A DNA stretch of 64,000 nucleotides. Source: Catellatospora sp. TT07R-123 (GTDB lineage Bacteria > Actinomycetota > Actinomycetes > Mycobacteriales > Micromonosporaceae). Position numbers and translations under genes: made by a program. Position 1 is the stretch's first letter. Each line of letters starts with the position of its first letter. The notes below the pieces were generated by a model. The model searched no databases and had not been told where the DNA came from. It saw only the letters and a list, made by a program, of their open reading frames with translations. The DNA is taken from assembly GCF_018327705.1 (NCBI RefSeq), contig NZ_BNEM01000001.1:2604001-2668000 (forward strand), in the 5' to 3' direction. Positions 41,108 through 50,560 of the stretch are shown here, in pieces.

Positions 41108-41422
41108 TCACGGGACGCCGCCGTACAGGGCGGCCAGGCGCCCGGCCAGGTCGGCCGGGGGCACGGCCAGGGTGAACAGCTTGTCGCGACTGGTCTGCCC
41201 GGTGCGCAGCGCGACCCCGGCGGCGGGCACGCCCAGCGCCTCGGCCAGGGCCCGGCGGGCGGCCTCGGTGGCCTTGCCGTCGACGGCCGGTGCCGCCACC
41301 GCCACGACCAGCGCGACCCCGTGCGGGCCGTCGTAGCGCCCGCCCACCCTGGTCCGGCCCGCGCCGGGCTTCACCCGCACCGCGATGACGGCGGGTGCGG
41401 TCGGGAACGGATCGCGTGCCAT
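41108..41422 (-). CDS. DUF167 (YggU-like) protein
   Basis: The 104-aa protein matches the small DUF167 family: VRVKPGAGRTRVGG near the start, DGKATEAARRALAEALGV in the centre and GQTSRDKLFTL near the end. The family has an alpha/beta fold and no settled function. It is upstream of, and 10 bp from, the antiporter gene on the same strand. Confidence 0.9.
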   Translation of the reverse strand: MARDPFPTAPAVIAVRVKPGAGRTRVGGRYDGPHGVALVVAVAAPAVDGKATEAARRALAEALGVPAAGVALRTGQTSRDKLFTLAVPPADLAGRLAALYGGVP

Positions 41423-41510
41423 AGCCCATTGTGGCGGGGCGGCGCCGAGCCGCGGCCGTCACCCGGTGATCGTGTCGGATGCTGGGCGGTAAAGATGTGC
41501 GGTAAAAGAT

Positions 41511-41555
41511 CGGTGCCCCCACCGTCCGCACCCGAGGCGGTCGGTGGGGGCACCG
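41511..41555 (-). terminator. Intrinsic terminator after the 41573-42238 gene
   Basis: Perfect 14-bp arms (CGGTGCCCCCACCG and its complement, 41511-41524 with 41542-41555) enclose a 17-nt loop. On the minus strand the stem is followed by ATCTTTTACC. It lies 17 bp past the stop codon of the upstream gene. Confidence 0.85.
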
Positions 41556-41572
41556 GATTCGGCACCGCCGGT

Positions 41573-42238
41573 TCAGACCCGGCGCGCGTCCGCGAGCAGG
41601 GCGCTGTCCGGCTCGCACAGCCCGCACGGGCTGAACCCGAGGTCGACCGCCTCGCCTACCGGCAGCGGCTCGCACGGACGGCCGAGCAGGTGTACGCACC
41701 CGGCCACGTGGTAGCGGGGCCGGCCGTCGATGACCAGCACATCCGTCGACATCCGGGCGACCCGGGCCGCGTCGGCGGCGGACACCCGCTGCGCGACCGG
41801 CTCGTCCGGCGGATCCTCGTCGTCGTAGTCGTCCGCCCGGCCGCCGGAGCCCTGCTGCGGCAGGACCACCTCCGGCTGCTCGGACGGGTAGCCCGACGAC
41901 ATCGTCATCGTGTCGGTGTCGGCGCGCCCGTTCTGGCGCACCGGCTCGTCGGCCCAGGAATCGCGCTCCGGGGCACGCGGCGGCGCCGCCGCCCTCGTGC
42001 CGGCCCTGCGGCCCACCGGTTGCTCATCCTCGTCACCGTCGAACTGCTCGTCCTCGTCGTCGAGGGCCCCTGCCGCGGCGCGGGCCGCGGCGGCCTGGCG
42101 GGCGCCCACGACGAGCGCGACCGCGGCCAGCAGGCTGGTGCCGATGGAACCGACGAGCAGACCGCTCGACCCGTTCAACAGCCCCAGTACGAGCAGCACG
42201 ACGGCACCGAGAATGAGCAGCAGACTTGCAACTATCAC
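41573..42238 (-). CDS. Membrane protein with acidic linker and C-terminal Cys motif
   Basis: The 221-aa protein has two N-terminal hydrophobic helices (residues 3-20 and 26-46), a ~110-residue acidic, disordered linker (DDEDEQFDGDEDEQ), and a compact C-terminus. The C-terminus reads YHVAGCVHLLGRPCEPLPVGEAVDLGFSPCGLCEPD, a His/Cys-rich pattern like Ada-type or small metal-binding domains. It is conserved-looking next to wag31 but I cannot name a function. It ends at a clear terminator. Confidence 0.75.
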   Translation of the reverse strand: MIVASLLLILGAVVLLVLGLLNGSSGLLVGSIGTSLLAAVALVVGARQAAAARAAAGALDDEDEQFDGDEDEQPVGRRAGTRAAAPPRAPERDSWADEPVRQNGRADTDTMTMSSGYPSEQPEVVLPQQGSGGRADDYDDEDPPDEPVAQRVSAADAARVARMSTDVLVIDGRPRYHVAGCVHLLGRPCEPLPVGEAVDLGFSPCGLCEPDSALLADARRV

Positions 42239-42663
42239 AGCTCACCCCCGCCGCGTCGGCTAGATCAGGTGTCGAGGGCTCGCCGAGCAGCGGTGAACGT
42301 GACCGTGCCGCGGCCCGCCGAACCCATCTCGCTCCGGCACGGGAGGGTCCCGCACCGGCCGACCACGGGCCCGGCACCGGCCCGGATGGCCGGCCCGGCG
42401 GGCGCCGGGTCGTTCTTCTCTCTGCTATCTGCGTGCGACGGCAGCGACGAGGGGTGAGGCTGCCGCAGTGCTTCGATGTGCGTGAGGGGCGATGCTGCGG
42501 TGCGGTTCGATCAGGGTGGTGCACCGGACACGGCCGGTCGCGGCGCGCCGGTGGCGGGCCCTGGGGCGACTGGAGTGTCCGGCGGGACGGGCGGATGCGT
42601 CCGTCCCGCCCCGGCGACCCGCTGATCGTGCGGGCCGGCCGGGAGGTTCGCGGAGTGCGGCCG
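42239..42663. other. 425-bp noncoding region downstream of wag31
   Basis: The region between wag31 and the next minus-strand gene contains one strong hairpin (42581-42610) and otherwise unstructured GC-rich DNA. Short open frames on both strands lack ribosome sites and similarity to anything recognised. The promoter of the downstream membrane protein gene should lie near 42240-42320. Confidence 0.6.
42581..42610 (-). terminator. Hairpin downstream of wag31
   Basis: A perfect 10-bp GC stem (42581-42590 with 42601-42610) and a 10-nt loop lie 54 bp after the wag31 stop. No T-run follows, a form common for actinobacterial terminators. It probably ends the dcw transcript. Confidence 0.6.
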
Positions 42664-43440
42664 TCAGCGGCCGTTGAAGGAGCCGGAACCGGCGGCGGCC
42701 AGGCCGCCCGCGGCGCGGTCCTCGCGGCCGATCTCGGCCTCCAGGCTCTGCCCGCGGCCTTCGAGGTCGCGCAGCTGGCTCTCCAGGTACGCCTTCAGGC
42801 GGGTGCGGTACTCGCGCTCGAACTGCTTGAGCGTGTCGATGTGCTGCTGGAGGGCGGTGCGCTTGGCGTCCAGGCCGCTGATCGCCTCCTGGTGGCGCTG
42901 GCGGGCGTCGCGCTCGAGCGCGTCGGCCTTGGCCCGGGCGTCGCGGGTGACCTCCTCGGCCTTCGCGCGCGCCTCGGAGAGCACCTTGTCCGCCTCGCGG
43001 CGGGCGTCGGAGACGTGGTCGTCGGCCGTGCGCTGGGCCATCATGAGCACCCGCAGCGCCTGCTGCTCGCCCTCGGGACCCGACATCGCGGCCGCGGCGG
43101 CCATGCTGCTGGCGCCGCCGCGCAGCTGGTCCAGCTCGCCCTGCATCGCGCGGGCGGCCTGCTCGGCCGCGGACTTGTCGCGCTGCATGCGGTCCAGCTG
43201 GGCCTTCATCTCGTTGAGCTCAGCGGCCAGGCGCGGGTCGGGGCCACCGGGGCCCGCCGGACGGCCACCGCCGCCCCGCTCGACCTGCATGCGCAGTTCG
43301 CTGTTCTCTTCGATCAGACGGGCGAGTTCGCGCTCGACCTCGTCAAGGAAGGCGTCGACCTCCTCCTCGTCATACCCCCGCTTGCCGATCGGGGGCTTCT
43401 TAAAGGCGACGTTGTGCACGTCGGCCGGGGTGAGCGGCAT
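42664..43440 (-). CDS. wag31: Polar growth protein Wag31/DivIVA
   Basis: The 258-aa cytoskeletal protein directs tip growth and peptidoglycan synthesis in actinobacteria. The N-terminal membrane-binding domain begins [36 protein letters not shown], the DivIVA signature. Two long coiled coils follow, split by a Gly/Pro linker near residue 57. It is the last gene of the dcw cluster here. The phosphorylated Thr known from mycobacterial Wag31 was not checked for equivalence. Confidence 0.96.
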   Translation of the reverse strand: MPLTPADVHNVAFKKPPIGKRGYDEEEVDAFLDEVERELARLIEENSELRMQVERGGGGRPAGPGGPDPRLAAELNEMKAQLDRMQRDKSAAEQAARAMQGELDQLRGGASSMAAAAAMSGPEGEQQALRVLMMAQRTADDHVSDARREADKVLSEARAKAEEVTRDARAKADALERDARQRHQEAISGLDAKRTALQQHIDTLKQFEREYRTRLKAYLESQLRDLEGRGQSLEAEIGREDRAAGGLAAAGSGSFNGR

Positions 43441-43495
43441 CGAAACTCCTCGGGTCAGTCGCGGCCGCGCAGGTCGGCGATCGAACGGGTGGGGG

Positions 43496-43792
43496 TCACC
43501 CGCGGATCGCCAGCCTTACGAAGTACATCAGAACGGATAGGATAACCAGCAGAACAAGGGAGCTCAGGTCGATGCTCACGGTACCAATGCGCAAAGGCGG
43601 GATCACACGCCTCAACGCTTTGAGGGGCGGATCAGTGACGCTCCACACCACTTCCAGCGCGGCGGCGGATCCCCTGACCGGGTGCCAGCGCCGGCCGTAG
43701 GCCAGCACCGCACCCAGCACGAACCTGCCCAGCAGCACCAGATAGAACAGGTACAGCGCCAGGTAGACGACTTGCAGCACAGGTGAGAACAC
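43496..43792 (-). CDS. YggT-family membrane protein
   Basis: The 98-aa protein has two hydrophobic helices flanking [42 protein letters not shown], the YggT signature. It is conserved between sepF and divIVA in Gram-positive bacteria and is linked to division or osmotic stress, without a defined activity. The start is a GTG at 43792. It lies 24 bp after sepF and 55 bp before wag31. Confidence 0.93.
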   Translation of the reverse strand: MFSPVLQVVYLALYLFYLVLLGRFVLGAVLAYGRRWHPVRGSAAALEVVWSVTDPPLKALRRVIPPLRIGTVSIDLSSLVLLVILSVLMYFVRLAIRG

Positions 43793-43816
43793 GTCTGTCG
43801 GAGTCCCTCGGTAGGA

Positions 43817-44581
43817 CTAGCTCTGGTTGAGGTACCCGCCCTCGGCGATCTTGGCCTTGTCCTCGGCGGTTACCTGGACGTTGGCCGGTGAGAGCAGGAA
43901 CACCCGGTTGGTGACGCGCTCGATCGTACCCCGCAACCCGAATGCGAGTCCCGCCGCGAAGTCCACCAGACGCTTGGCGTCAGCCTCGTCCATCTCCGTC
44001 AGGTTCATGATCACCGGCGTGCCGTCGCGGAACCGCTCCCCGATCTGGCGCGCCTCGTTGTACGTGGTGGGATGCAGGGTCGTGATCTGCGGGCGGTTGT
44101 CCTCGGTCACCGGGGCGATCCGCTGCTGCGGCTGCGCCACGGACGCCAGCGCGAGGTTGTCGCGCGTCGCCGGAGCGGTGGACGTGGTCGCCGACAGCGG
44201 CCGCGTGGTCGCGGTGATCGGGCGGACCGTGGCCCGCTCCGCCCGCGCGGCCTCCAGCCGCGCCTCGACGTTCAGGCGGGTCGCCTCGGCGCGCGCCGAC
44301 TCGCGCGCGGCCTCCAGGCGGGCCGAGCCGCTGCGGTCGGCCGCCACCCGGGTACGCGGCACCGGCGGCGCCTCGTCCAGGTCCTCATCCTCGTCGTCGC
44401 CGAGGTCCTCGTACCGGCCCGCGCCCCGGCCGTACCGGTCGTCGCTGCGCTCGCCGCGGCGGCTGCCGCGGTCACGGTATGTGGAGGTGTAGCCCTTGTC
44501 GTAGGCAGGCTCGTCGTACTCGTGCTCGTCATCGTCCTCGACCAGCCCGAGCCAGACACCCGCCTTCCGCAGTGCGCCCAT
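43817..44581 (-). CDS. sepF: Cell division protein SepF
   Basis: SepF tethers FtsZ to the membrane and is the main FtsZ anchor in actinobacteria lacking FtsA. The 254-aa protein starts with the amphipathic [19 protein letters not shown] ~140-residue acidic/Arg linker follows, and then the SepF core from about residue 160 ([33 protein letters not shown] ... [11 protein letters not shown]). ATG 44581 follows GGAGGGGC. The longer frame upstream is noncoding. Confidence 0.95.
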   Translation of the reverse strand: MGALRKAGVWLGLVEDDDEHEYDEPAYDKGYTSTYRDRGSRRGERSDDRYGRGAGRYEDLGDDEDEDLDEAPPVPRTRVAADRSGSARLEAARESARAEATRLNVEARLEAARAERATVRPITATTRPLSATTSTAPATRDNLALASVAQPQQRIAPVTEDNRPQITTLHPTTYNEARQIGERFRDGTPVIMNLTEMDEADAKRLVDFAAGLAFGLRGTIERVTNRVFLLSPANVQVTAEDKAKIAEGGYLNQS

Positions 44582-44777
44582 TGCCGCGCCCCTCCGTCCG
44601 CCGTGCGGCACAGACCCCCGTGCCAATGCCGCTCTCGCGCAGGCACCCGCTTCCGAAGTAGGGTCCACCCCCGTAGGCGCGTTCGCGGCGCGCCGCCGTG
44701 GTGCCCCAACCCTCGTCGTCCCGACGCCGCCGCACGGCGCCCCACCTGAAGCCGGTACCTGCTGCACCTCTTACTTC

Positions 44778-44804
44778 ACTCGTGCGGGTTAACCACACTC
44801 GTGT
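44778..44804. promoter_or_regulatory. Direct repeats CACTCGTG upstream of sepF
   Basis: CACTCGTG occurs at 44778-44785 and 44797-44804, 19 bp apart, around a GGTTAACC palindrome, in the 244-bp gap between yggS and sepF. The A/T-richer setting suggests an internal promoter or regulator site for the sepF-yggT-wag31 part of the cluster. Confidence 0.4.
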
Positions 44805-44825
44805 AATTCGGTGCCCGCCGCCAGG

Positions 44826-45554
44826 CTACCGCAGGGCTGGTCGCATTCCGAGCAATGCGCTGCCGATACGCACATGTGTCGCGCCCGCGGCCACCGCCTC
44901 GTCCAGATCGTCGCTCATCCCTGCGGACATCACCGTCGCATCAGGATGCACCGCGCGGACCAGTGTGGCGCACTTCGCCACCTCCGCGAAAGCGAGATCC
45001 GGCGCCCATTCCAGCGGCGCGACCGCCATCACTCCGCGCAGCCGCAGCGACGGGCTGGCCGCGACCGCCCCGGCCACCCGCAGCAGCGCGCGGTCCGGGT
45101 CGTCACCGGACGGCAGCGCCCCGCCGCGGTGGGGGTCACCGTCCACACTGAGCTGCACCAGCACGTCCAGCGGGGTCTGGCGCAGCCGCGCGGCGGCCTC
45201 GCCCAGGGCGGCGGCCAGGCGGACCGAGTCGACCGACTGCACCATGCTCGCGTACGCCGCCACCGAGCGCGCCTTGTTGCGCTGGAGCTGGCCGATGAAG
45301 TGCCAGTGCGGGGCCGCCCCGGCGGCGGCCACCTCGGCGGCCTTGGGCGCGGCCTCCTGGTCGCGGTTCTCGCCCACCTCGGTGACGCCGAGCGCCACCA
45401 GATGGAGCACGTCGGCGGCCGGGTAGGTCTTGGTCACCGCGACCAGGGTCACCTCGGCGGGGTCGCGTCCGGCGCGGCGGGCGGCGGCGGCGATGCGCTC
45501 ACGCACCGCCGCGAGGTTGCGCGCGATCTGCTCGCGCCGATCCAGATCAGTCAT
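44826..45554 (-). CDS. YggS-family PLP homeostasis protein
   Basis: The 242-aa single-domain fold-type III PLP protein carries the binding lysine in TLVAVTKTYPAADV, plus GENRDQEA, HWHFIGQLQRNKAR and SAGMSDDLDEAV. YggS/PLPBP proteins buffer free PLP and have no known catalytic turnover. ATG 45554 (MTDLDRRE) is preferred; the alternative ATG at 45608 lies in a palindromic repeat. The gene follows ftsZ directly, without the pgeF gene usual at this point in actinobacteria. Confidence 0.93.
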   Translation of the reverse strand: MTDLDRREQIARNLAAVRERIAAAARRAGRDPAEVTLVAVTKTYPAADVLHLVALGVTEVGENRDQEAAPKAAEVAAAGAAPHWHFIGQLQRNKARSVAAYASMVQSVDSVRLAAALGEAAARLRQTPLDVLVQLSVDGDPHRGGALPSGDDPDRALLRVAGAVAASPSLRLRGVMAVAPLEWAPDLAFAEVAKCATLVRAVHPDATVMSAGMSDDLDEAVAAGATHVRIGSALLGMRPALR

Positions 45555-45605
45555 GGTCGAGCCGTTCGTGGGTGGGATCGTGGCCGAGCGACGGGCGAGG
45601 CCCTT

Positions 45606-45672
45606 CATAGACGTTGGCCTATCACGGCGACAAACCGGGTCGGATTGTCATCGTAATAGGCCAACGTCTATG
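45606..45672. repeat. 67-bp palindromic repeat, copy B
   Basis: The arms 45606-45633 and 45645-45672 pair over 28 bp with three differences around an 11-nt loop. Both ends read CATAGACGTTGGCCTAT. It lies between ftsZ and yggS inside the dcw cluster and has the same length and terminal sequence as the copies at 14464 and 52109. Confidence 0.92.
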
Positions 45673-45764
45673 CAAAGCGGGCCGGGCGGACCCGGCGGGG
45701 GCCGCCCGGCCCGCGACGGCGCACACAGCGCCGGTCGCGGCGGGAGCCCCCGGCGCGGGTCGGG

Positions 45765-46874
45765 TTACGAGCCGTTCTTCAGGAAGTCCGGCACGTCCAC
45801 GTCGTCGAACAGGACCTTGCGCTGCGACTGCGCCGGGGGCGTGCTGGTGGGCGTCGGGTGGCGCAGCGTCGGCGCCTCCACCGGCGGGGCCACCTTGCGC
45901 GGGATCTCCACCGGCTTGTACGACGGCGACCCGCCGTCGAACCCGGCCGCGATCACCGTCACCCGCACCTCGTCGCCGAGCGCGTCGTCGATCACCGCGC
46001 CGAAGATGATGTTCGCGTCCGGGTGGGCCGCGTCGGTGACCAGCTGCGCCGCGTCGTTGATCTCGAACAGGCCGAGGTCGGAGCCGCCCGCGATGGACAG
46101 CAGCACGCCGCGCGCGCCGTCCATGCTCTGCTCCAGCAGCGGGCTGGAGATGGCGCGCTCGGCCGCCTCGACGGCGCGGTTGTCGCCCCGGGCGCTGCCG
46201 ATGCCCATCAGTGCGCTGCCCGCGCCGGACATGACGCTCTTGACGTCGGCGAAGTCCAGGTTGATCAGACCGGGGGTCGTGATCAGATCGGTGATGCCCT
46301 GGACACCGGAGAGCAGCACCTGGTCGGCCTGGCGGAACGCGTCCATCATCGTGATGCCGCGGTCGCCGAGCGCGAGCAGCCGGTCGTTCGGGATCACGAT
46401 GAGCGTGTCGCACTGGTTGCGCAGCTCCTCGATGCCCGACTCGGCCTGCACCTGACGGCGCTTGCCCTCGAACGAGAACGGCCGCGTGACCACGCCGATG
46501 GTGAGCGCGCCGAGCTTGCGGGCGATGTTGGCGACCACGGGCGCGCCGCCGGTGCCGGTGCCGCCGCCCTCGCCGCAGGTGACGAAGACCATGTCGGCGC
46601 CCTTGAGCACCTCCTCGATCTCGTCGCGGTGGTCCTCGGCGGCGTTCTTGCCGACATCGGGGTTGGCGCCGGCACCCAGGCCACGGGTGAGCTCGCGGCC
46701 GACGTCGAGCTTGACGTCGGCGTCACTCATCAGCAGCGCCTGCGCGTCGGTGTTGATGGCGATGAACTCCACGCCCTTGAGACCGACCTCGATCATGCGG
46801 TTCACCGCGTTCACGCCGCCGCCGCCGATGCCGACGACCTTGATGACCGCGAGGTAATTGTGCGGAGGTGTCAT
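45765..46874 (-). CDS. ftsZ: Cell division GTPase FtsZ
   Basis: FtsZ polymerises with GTP to form the division ring. The 369-aa protein carries [16 protein letters not shown] at the start, the tubulin signature [10 protein letters not shown] near residue 105, and the C-terminal partner-binding peptide [13 protein letters not shown] 46874 follows GGAAGG. A promoter candidate lies ~130-160 bp upstream (47005-47033), so ftsZ can be expressed apart from ftsQ. Confidence 0.98.
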   Translation of the reverse strand: MTPPHNYLAVIKVVGIGGGGVNAVNRMIEVGLKGVEFIAINTDAQALLMSDADVKLDVGRELTRGLGAGANPDVGKNAAEDHRDEIEEVLKGADMVFVTCGEGGGTGTGGAPVVANIARKLGALTIGVVTRPFSFEGKRRQVQAESGIEELRNQCDTLIVIPNDRLLALGDRGITMMDAFRQADQVLLSGVQGITDLITTPGLINLDFADVKSVMSGAGSALMGIGSARGDNRAVEAAERAISSPLLEQSMDGARGVLLSIAGGSDLGLFEINDAAQLVTDAAHPDANIIFGAVIDDALGDEVRVTVIAAGFDGGSPSYKPVEIPRKVAPPVEAPTLRHPTPTSTPPAQSQRKVLFDDVDVPDFLKNGS

Positions 46875-47004
46875 CGGGCCCTTCCTTCGAGGCTCTCGTG
46901 CCACAAGGGCGAGAGCAGCGCCCTCACCCGGCCTAGCGTGTCGCGGCGGGGAGGACGGCCTCCGGTGCCGCGCTCCGGCAGTGGTCTGGGGCAAAAACCC
47001 TAAA

Positions 47005-47033
47005 CCTCTACTAGAGCCTTACGGTTATGTCAA
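47005..47033 (-). promoter_or_regulatory. ftsZ promoter candidate
   Basis: In the 253-bp A/T-richer gap between ftsQ and ftsZ, the minus strand shows a perfect TTGACA (47028-47033) and, 17 nt later, TAGAGG (47005-47010). A long leader of ~130 nt would result. Internal ftsZ promoters in this gap are known in other actinobacteria. Confidence 0.55.
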
Positions 47034-47127
47034 TCATTGTCTTGTACGAAAACGTAAGCGTCGGCACGCCGTGATCCAAGGACCGCGACGGCGTGTCTCG
47101 TACTCCACTGTGGAGTAGTCGCGCCAC

Positions 47128-47952
47128 TCAGCCCAGCGTGACCACGTCCGGCACGCCGCTGACGTCGATCAGCTTGTCCGGCTTGCGCAGCAGGGACGTG
47201 GCCACCCTCGCCTTGTCGGCGCTCTCCTCCGCGTCCCCCCAGGTCACGATCCGGTCGCCGCGCAGCTCCAGCCGGATGCGCGCCGGACCGTCCACGACCA
47301 GGGTGTCCAGCTCGGCCCGCAGCTCCTTGGTCAGCGCCCGGATCACCACGAGCGCCGACTGGGTGGAGACGTCCTGCGGTCCGGGCGTGGCCAGCCGCAC
47401 CCGCACGAGACCGGCGGGCAGGCTGGAGACCGTACGGTAGATCACACCATGATCGTCGAAAAGATCATACTTCTTTCCGACCGGAACCCCGGCCACCGCC
47501 GTGCGCTCCGTGACCGTGATGACCAGAGTGGACGGCCAGCTGCGCGACACCTCGACCGACAGCGCGGGCGGCAGGGCGGCGACCCGGGCGGCCACCGCGT
47601 CGGTGTCCACCCGGGCCAGCGGCGTGTCCAGCGGCACGGCGGCCGCCTCGCGCACCTGGTCGGCGTCGAGGATCAGCGCGCCCTCGACGTAGATCTCGTG
47701 CACGCCCAGGACCGGGGAGGCGAACACGAGCCAGCCCAGCACCCCGGCCACCAGGGCCAGGACGGTCGCGGCGGCCAGCCGGGCCAGCAGCACCCGGCGG
47801 CGCCGCGGCCGCAGCCGGCCGCGGTTGCGCAGCAGCGCCTGGCGCCAGGCGAACTGGCGGCGCATGAACTGGCGCAGCGCGGGCGGGATGGCGTCCGTGC
47901 CCGCCCGCACCAGCCGCCAGCGGCGCCGCGAGTCCCCCGGCGAACCCGGCAT
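47128..47952 (-). CDS. ftsQ: Cell division protein FtsQ/DivIB
   Basis: The 274-aa bitopic protein has ~60 cytoplasmic basic residues, one transmembrane helix (~61-79) and an external POTRA domain (FASPVLGVHEIYVEGALILDADQV) followed by the FtsQ beta domain. It links early and late divisome parts with FtsL. The ATG shares one base with the murC stop (TGATG). Confidence 0.94.
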   Translation of the reverse strand: MPGSPGDSRRRWRLVRAGTDAIPPALRQFMRRQFAWRQALLRNRGRLRPRRRRVLLARLAAATVLALVAGVLGWLVFASPVLGVHEIYVEGALILDADQVREAAAVPLDTPLARVDTDAVAARVAALPPALSVEVSRSWPSTLVITVTERTAVAGVPVGKKYDLFDDHGVIYRTVSSLPAGLVRVRLATPGPQDVSTQSALVVIRALTKELRAELDTLVVDGPARIRLELRGDRIVTWGDAEESADKARVATSLLRKPDKLIDVSGVPDVVTLG

Positions 47953-49418
47953 CAGGCAGGCTCACCCGGCTGGGCGTGGCGGGCGACGTACCCGGCGCCG
48001 TCCTTGCCGCCGAGCGCCGACAGCAGCTCGTCGCCCATCAGCGAGATCGGCGGGGCGCCCATGGTGACCACCACGTCGCCCTCCCTGGCCCGGCGCAGCA
48101 CCTCGCCCCGCACGTCCTCCCAGGACGGCACGAACACCTTGTGGTCGGCGGGCAGCGGGATCGCCGCGGTCAGCGCCACGCCGCCCTCCCCCGGCTCCCG
48201 GTTCTCCCCCGGCCCGAAGACCTCCATCACCACGGCCTCGTCGGCCAGCGCCAGCGCGGTCGCCATCTCGGTCTGCAGGTCCCGGGTGCGGTAGAGCCGG
48301 TACGGCTGGAACACCACCAGCAGGCGGCCGTCCCCGGCCACCTCGCGCAGCGTGCTCAGCGCGGCGGTCATCGAGGTCGGGTGGTAGGCGTACTCGTCGT
48401 ACACCCGTACCCCCGCGCTGATGCCCTTGAGCTCGAAGCGGCGGCGCACGCCCGGGTGCGCGGCCAGCGCGGCCGCGACCACCTGCGGGTCCAGCCCCAG
48501 CCGCAGTGCGGTCAGCACGGCGGCGGCGCTGTTGAGGCCGAGGTGGCGGCCGGGCACCGGCATGGAGAACTCGCCCAGCGACTCCCCGTCCAGGCTCGCC
48601 AGGTAGCGCACCCCGGCCGCGGTGGTGACGATGTCGGTCAGCCGCAGGTCCGCGTCGGACGACTCGCCGTACGTGTACACGACCCGCCCCTGCTCGCGCA
48701 GCCGCTGCGCGACCCGGCGGCTGCCCGCGTCGTCGGCGCAGGTGACCACGAAGCCCTCGGGCTCCACCAGGCCGCCGAACTCGACGAACGCGTCCTCCAG
48801 GTTGGCCAGCGTGCCGTACGTGTTGAGGTGGTCCTCCTCCACGTTCGTGATGATCGACACGTGCGGCCGGTACAGCAGGAACGAACGGTCGCTCTCGTCG
48901 GCCTCGGCGATGAAGTACTCACCGGTGCCGTGGTGGGCGTTGGACCCGACCTCCGACAGCTCGCCGCCGATCACGAACGAGGGCGACAGCCCCGCGTGCT
49001 GGAAGATCAGCGTCAGCATCGACGTCGTCGTGGTCTTGCCGTGCGTCCCCGCGACCGCGATGGTGCGCCGCCCGGTCATCGAGGCGGCCAGCGCCTCCGA
49101 CCGGTGCAGCACCCGCAGGCCACGGCGGCGCGCCTCGGCCAGCTCCAGGTGGTCGGCCGGGATCGCGGTCGAGTAGATGACCGTGTCCACCCCGTCGAGG
49201 TTGGACAGGTCGTGGCTCATGTAGATGGTGCCGCCCAGGGCGCGCAGCCCGGCCAGGGCGGGCCACTCGCGCAGCTCCGAACCCGACACCGGCACCCCGC
49301 GGGTCAGCAGCAGGCGGGCCAGGCCGCTCATGCCCACCCCGCCGACGCCGATCATGTGCACCCGACCGAGGTCCTCCGCGGTGAGCACCCCCGCCGGGAT
49401 CATCTCCGCCGTCTCCAC
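47952..49418 (-). CDS. murC: UDP-N-acetylmuramate-L-alanine ligase MurC
   Basis: The 488-aa Mur ligase adds L-Ala to UDP-MurNAc using ATP. It has an N-terminal Rossmann domain (VHMIGVGGVGMSGLARLL), the ATP loop AGTHGKTTTTSM near residue 125, a central EADESDRSFL and a C-terminal domain with VRVYDEYAYHPTS. Spacing to murG is 11 bp. Confidence 0.97.
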   Translation of the reverse strand: METAEMIPAGVLTAEDLGRVHMIGVGGVGMSGLARLLLTRGVPVSGSELREWPALAGLRALGGTIYMSHDLSNLDGVDTVIYSTAIPADHLELAEARRRGLRVLHRSEALAASMTGRRTIAVAGTHGKTTTTSMLTLIFQHAGLSPSFVIGGELSEVGSNAHHGTGEYFIAEADESDRSFLLYRPHVSIITNVEEDHLNTYGTLANLEDAFVEFGGLVEPEGFVVTCADDAGSRRVAQRLREQGRVVYTYGESSDADLRLTDIVTTAAGVRYLASLDGESLGEFSMPVPGRHLGLNSAAAVLTALRLGLDPQVVAAALAAHPGVRRRFELKGISAGVRVYDEYAYHPTSMTAALSTLREVAGDGRLLVVFQPYRLYRTRDLQTEMATALALADEAVVMEVFGPGENREPGEGGVALTAAIPLPADHKVFVPSWEDVRGEVLRRAREGDVVVTMGAPPISLMGDELLSALGGKDGAGYVARHAQPGEPA

Positions 49419-49429
49419 GTACAGCCTCC

Positions 49430-50560
49430 TCAGTGCTTGCCCGGGGCCGCCAGGGCGGCCAGCAGGAACGAGCGCAGCTGCTCGTCCCCATCACGTCGAC
49501 CGTACGCGGCCGCGGCGGTGCCCATCGCGTGCAGGCGGGCCGGGTCCGTCACGAGCGGCACCACGTTCTGCTCGATCCAGCCCGGCGTCAGGTCGCCGTC
49601 GTCGACGATGAGACCACCACCAGCCTCAACGACCGGGAGCGCGTTGCGCCGCTGCTCGCCGTTGCCGAACGGCAGCGGCACGTAGATCGCGGGCAGTCCC
49701 AGCGCCGCGGTCTCCGCGCAGGTCATCGCACCGCCCCGGCACAGCGCCAGGTCGGCCGCGGCGTAGCCGAGCTCCATCTCGTTGATGAACTTCACCCGCA
49801 CGTACGGCGCGGCCAGGTCGGCGGGCACGTCGAAGTCCTCGTTGCGGGCGCCGATCACGTGCAGCACCTGCACCCCGGCGTTGGTGATCGCCTTGGCCGC
49901 CCCGGCCACGGCCAGGTTGATCGAGCGGGCGCCCTGCGAGGCGCCGAAGACGAACAGGGTCGGCCGGTGCGGGTCCAGCCCGAAGTGGGCGCGGGCGCGC
50001 TCGCGCAGCGCCGTCCGGTCCAGGCCGGAGATCGAGCGCCGCAGCGGCACGCCGACCACGGTGCCCGAGCGCAGCGACTCGTCCTGGTACGGCTGGTGCG
50101 GGAAGCCCAGCGCCAGGTTCTCGGTGAAGCGCATGCCCAGCTTGTTCGCCACGCCCGCGGGCACGTTCACCTCGTGGATCACGATCGGGGTGTGCCGGCG
50201 CCACGCGGCCAGGTAGGCCGGGACGGAGACGTACCCGCCGAAGCCGACGACCGCGTCGGCCTGCACCTCGTCCATGACCGCACGCGCCGCCTTGGTGGAC
50301 CGCCACATCCGGTCCGGGGTGCGCAGCAGGTTCATGTTGAGCGAGCGCGGCAGCTGGTACGCCGGGATGTGGCGCAGGTCGTAGCCCGCCGCCGGGATCA
50401 GCTCGGTCTCCAGGCCGCGCGGGGTGCCCAGGCACGTGATGCGGATGTCGGGGTCGTGCCGCCGCAGGCAGTCCGCGAAGGCGAGCAGCGGGTAGATGTG
50501 CCCCCCGGTCCCGCCGCCGGCCAGCACCACCGAACGCAGTCGGCCACCACCGAACACCAT
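49430..50560 (-). CDS. murG: MurG glycosyltransferase (lipid II synthesis)
   Basis: The 376-aa membrane-associated GT28 enzyme transfers GlcNAc to lipid I, forming lipid II. Hallmarks are LAGGGTGGHIYPLLAFAD at the N-terminus and the UDP-GlcNAc-binding ALCRGGAMTCAETAALGLPAIYVPLP near residue 280. ATG 50560 shares one base with the ftsW stop. The long frame upstream is an antiphase reading of ftsW. Confidence 0.97.
   Translation of the reverse strand: MVFGGGRLRSVVLAGGGTGGHIYPLLAFADCLRRHDPDIRITCLGTPRGLETELIPAAGYDLRHIPAYQLPRSLNMNLLRTPDRMWRSTKAARAVMDEVQADAVVGFGGYVSVPAYLAAWRRHTPIVIHEVNVPAGVANKLGMRFTENLALGFPHQPYQDESLRSGTVVGVPLRRSISGLDRTALRERARAHFGLDPHRPTLFVFGASQGARSINLAVAGAAKAITNAGVQVLHVIGARNEDFDVPADLAAPYVRVKFINEMELGYAAADLALCRGGAMTCAETAALGLPAIYVPLPFGNGEQRRNALPVVEAGGGLIVDDGDLTPGWIEQNVVPLVTDPARLHAMGTAAAAYGRRDGDEQLRSFLLAALAAPGKH

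Noticed and set aside
42239..42663. Short open frames in the wag31 downstream gap
   Set aside because: No ribosome sites, no codon-position pattern of coding DNA and no recognisable motifs.
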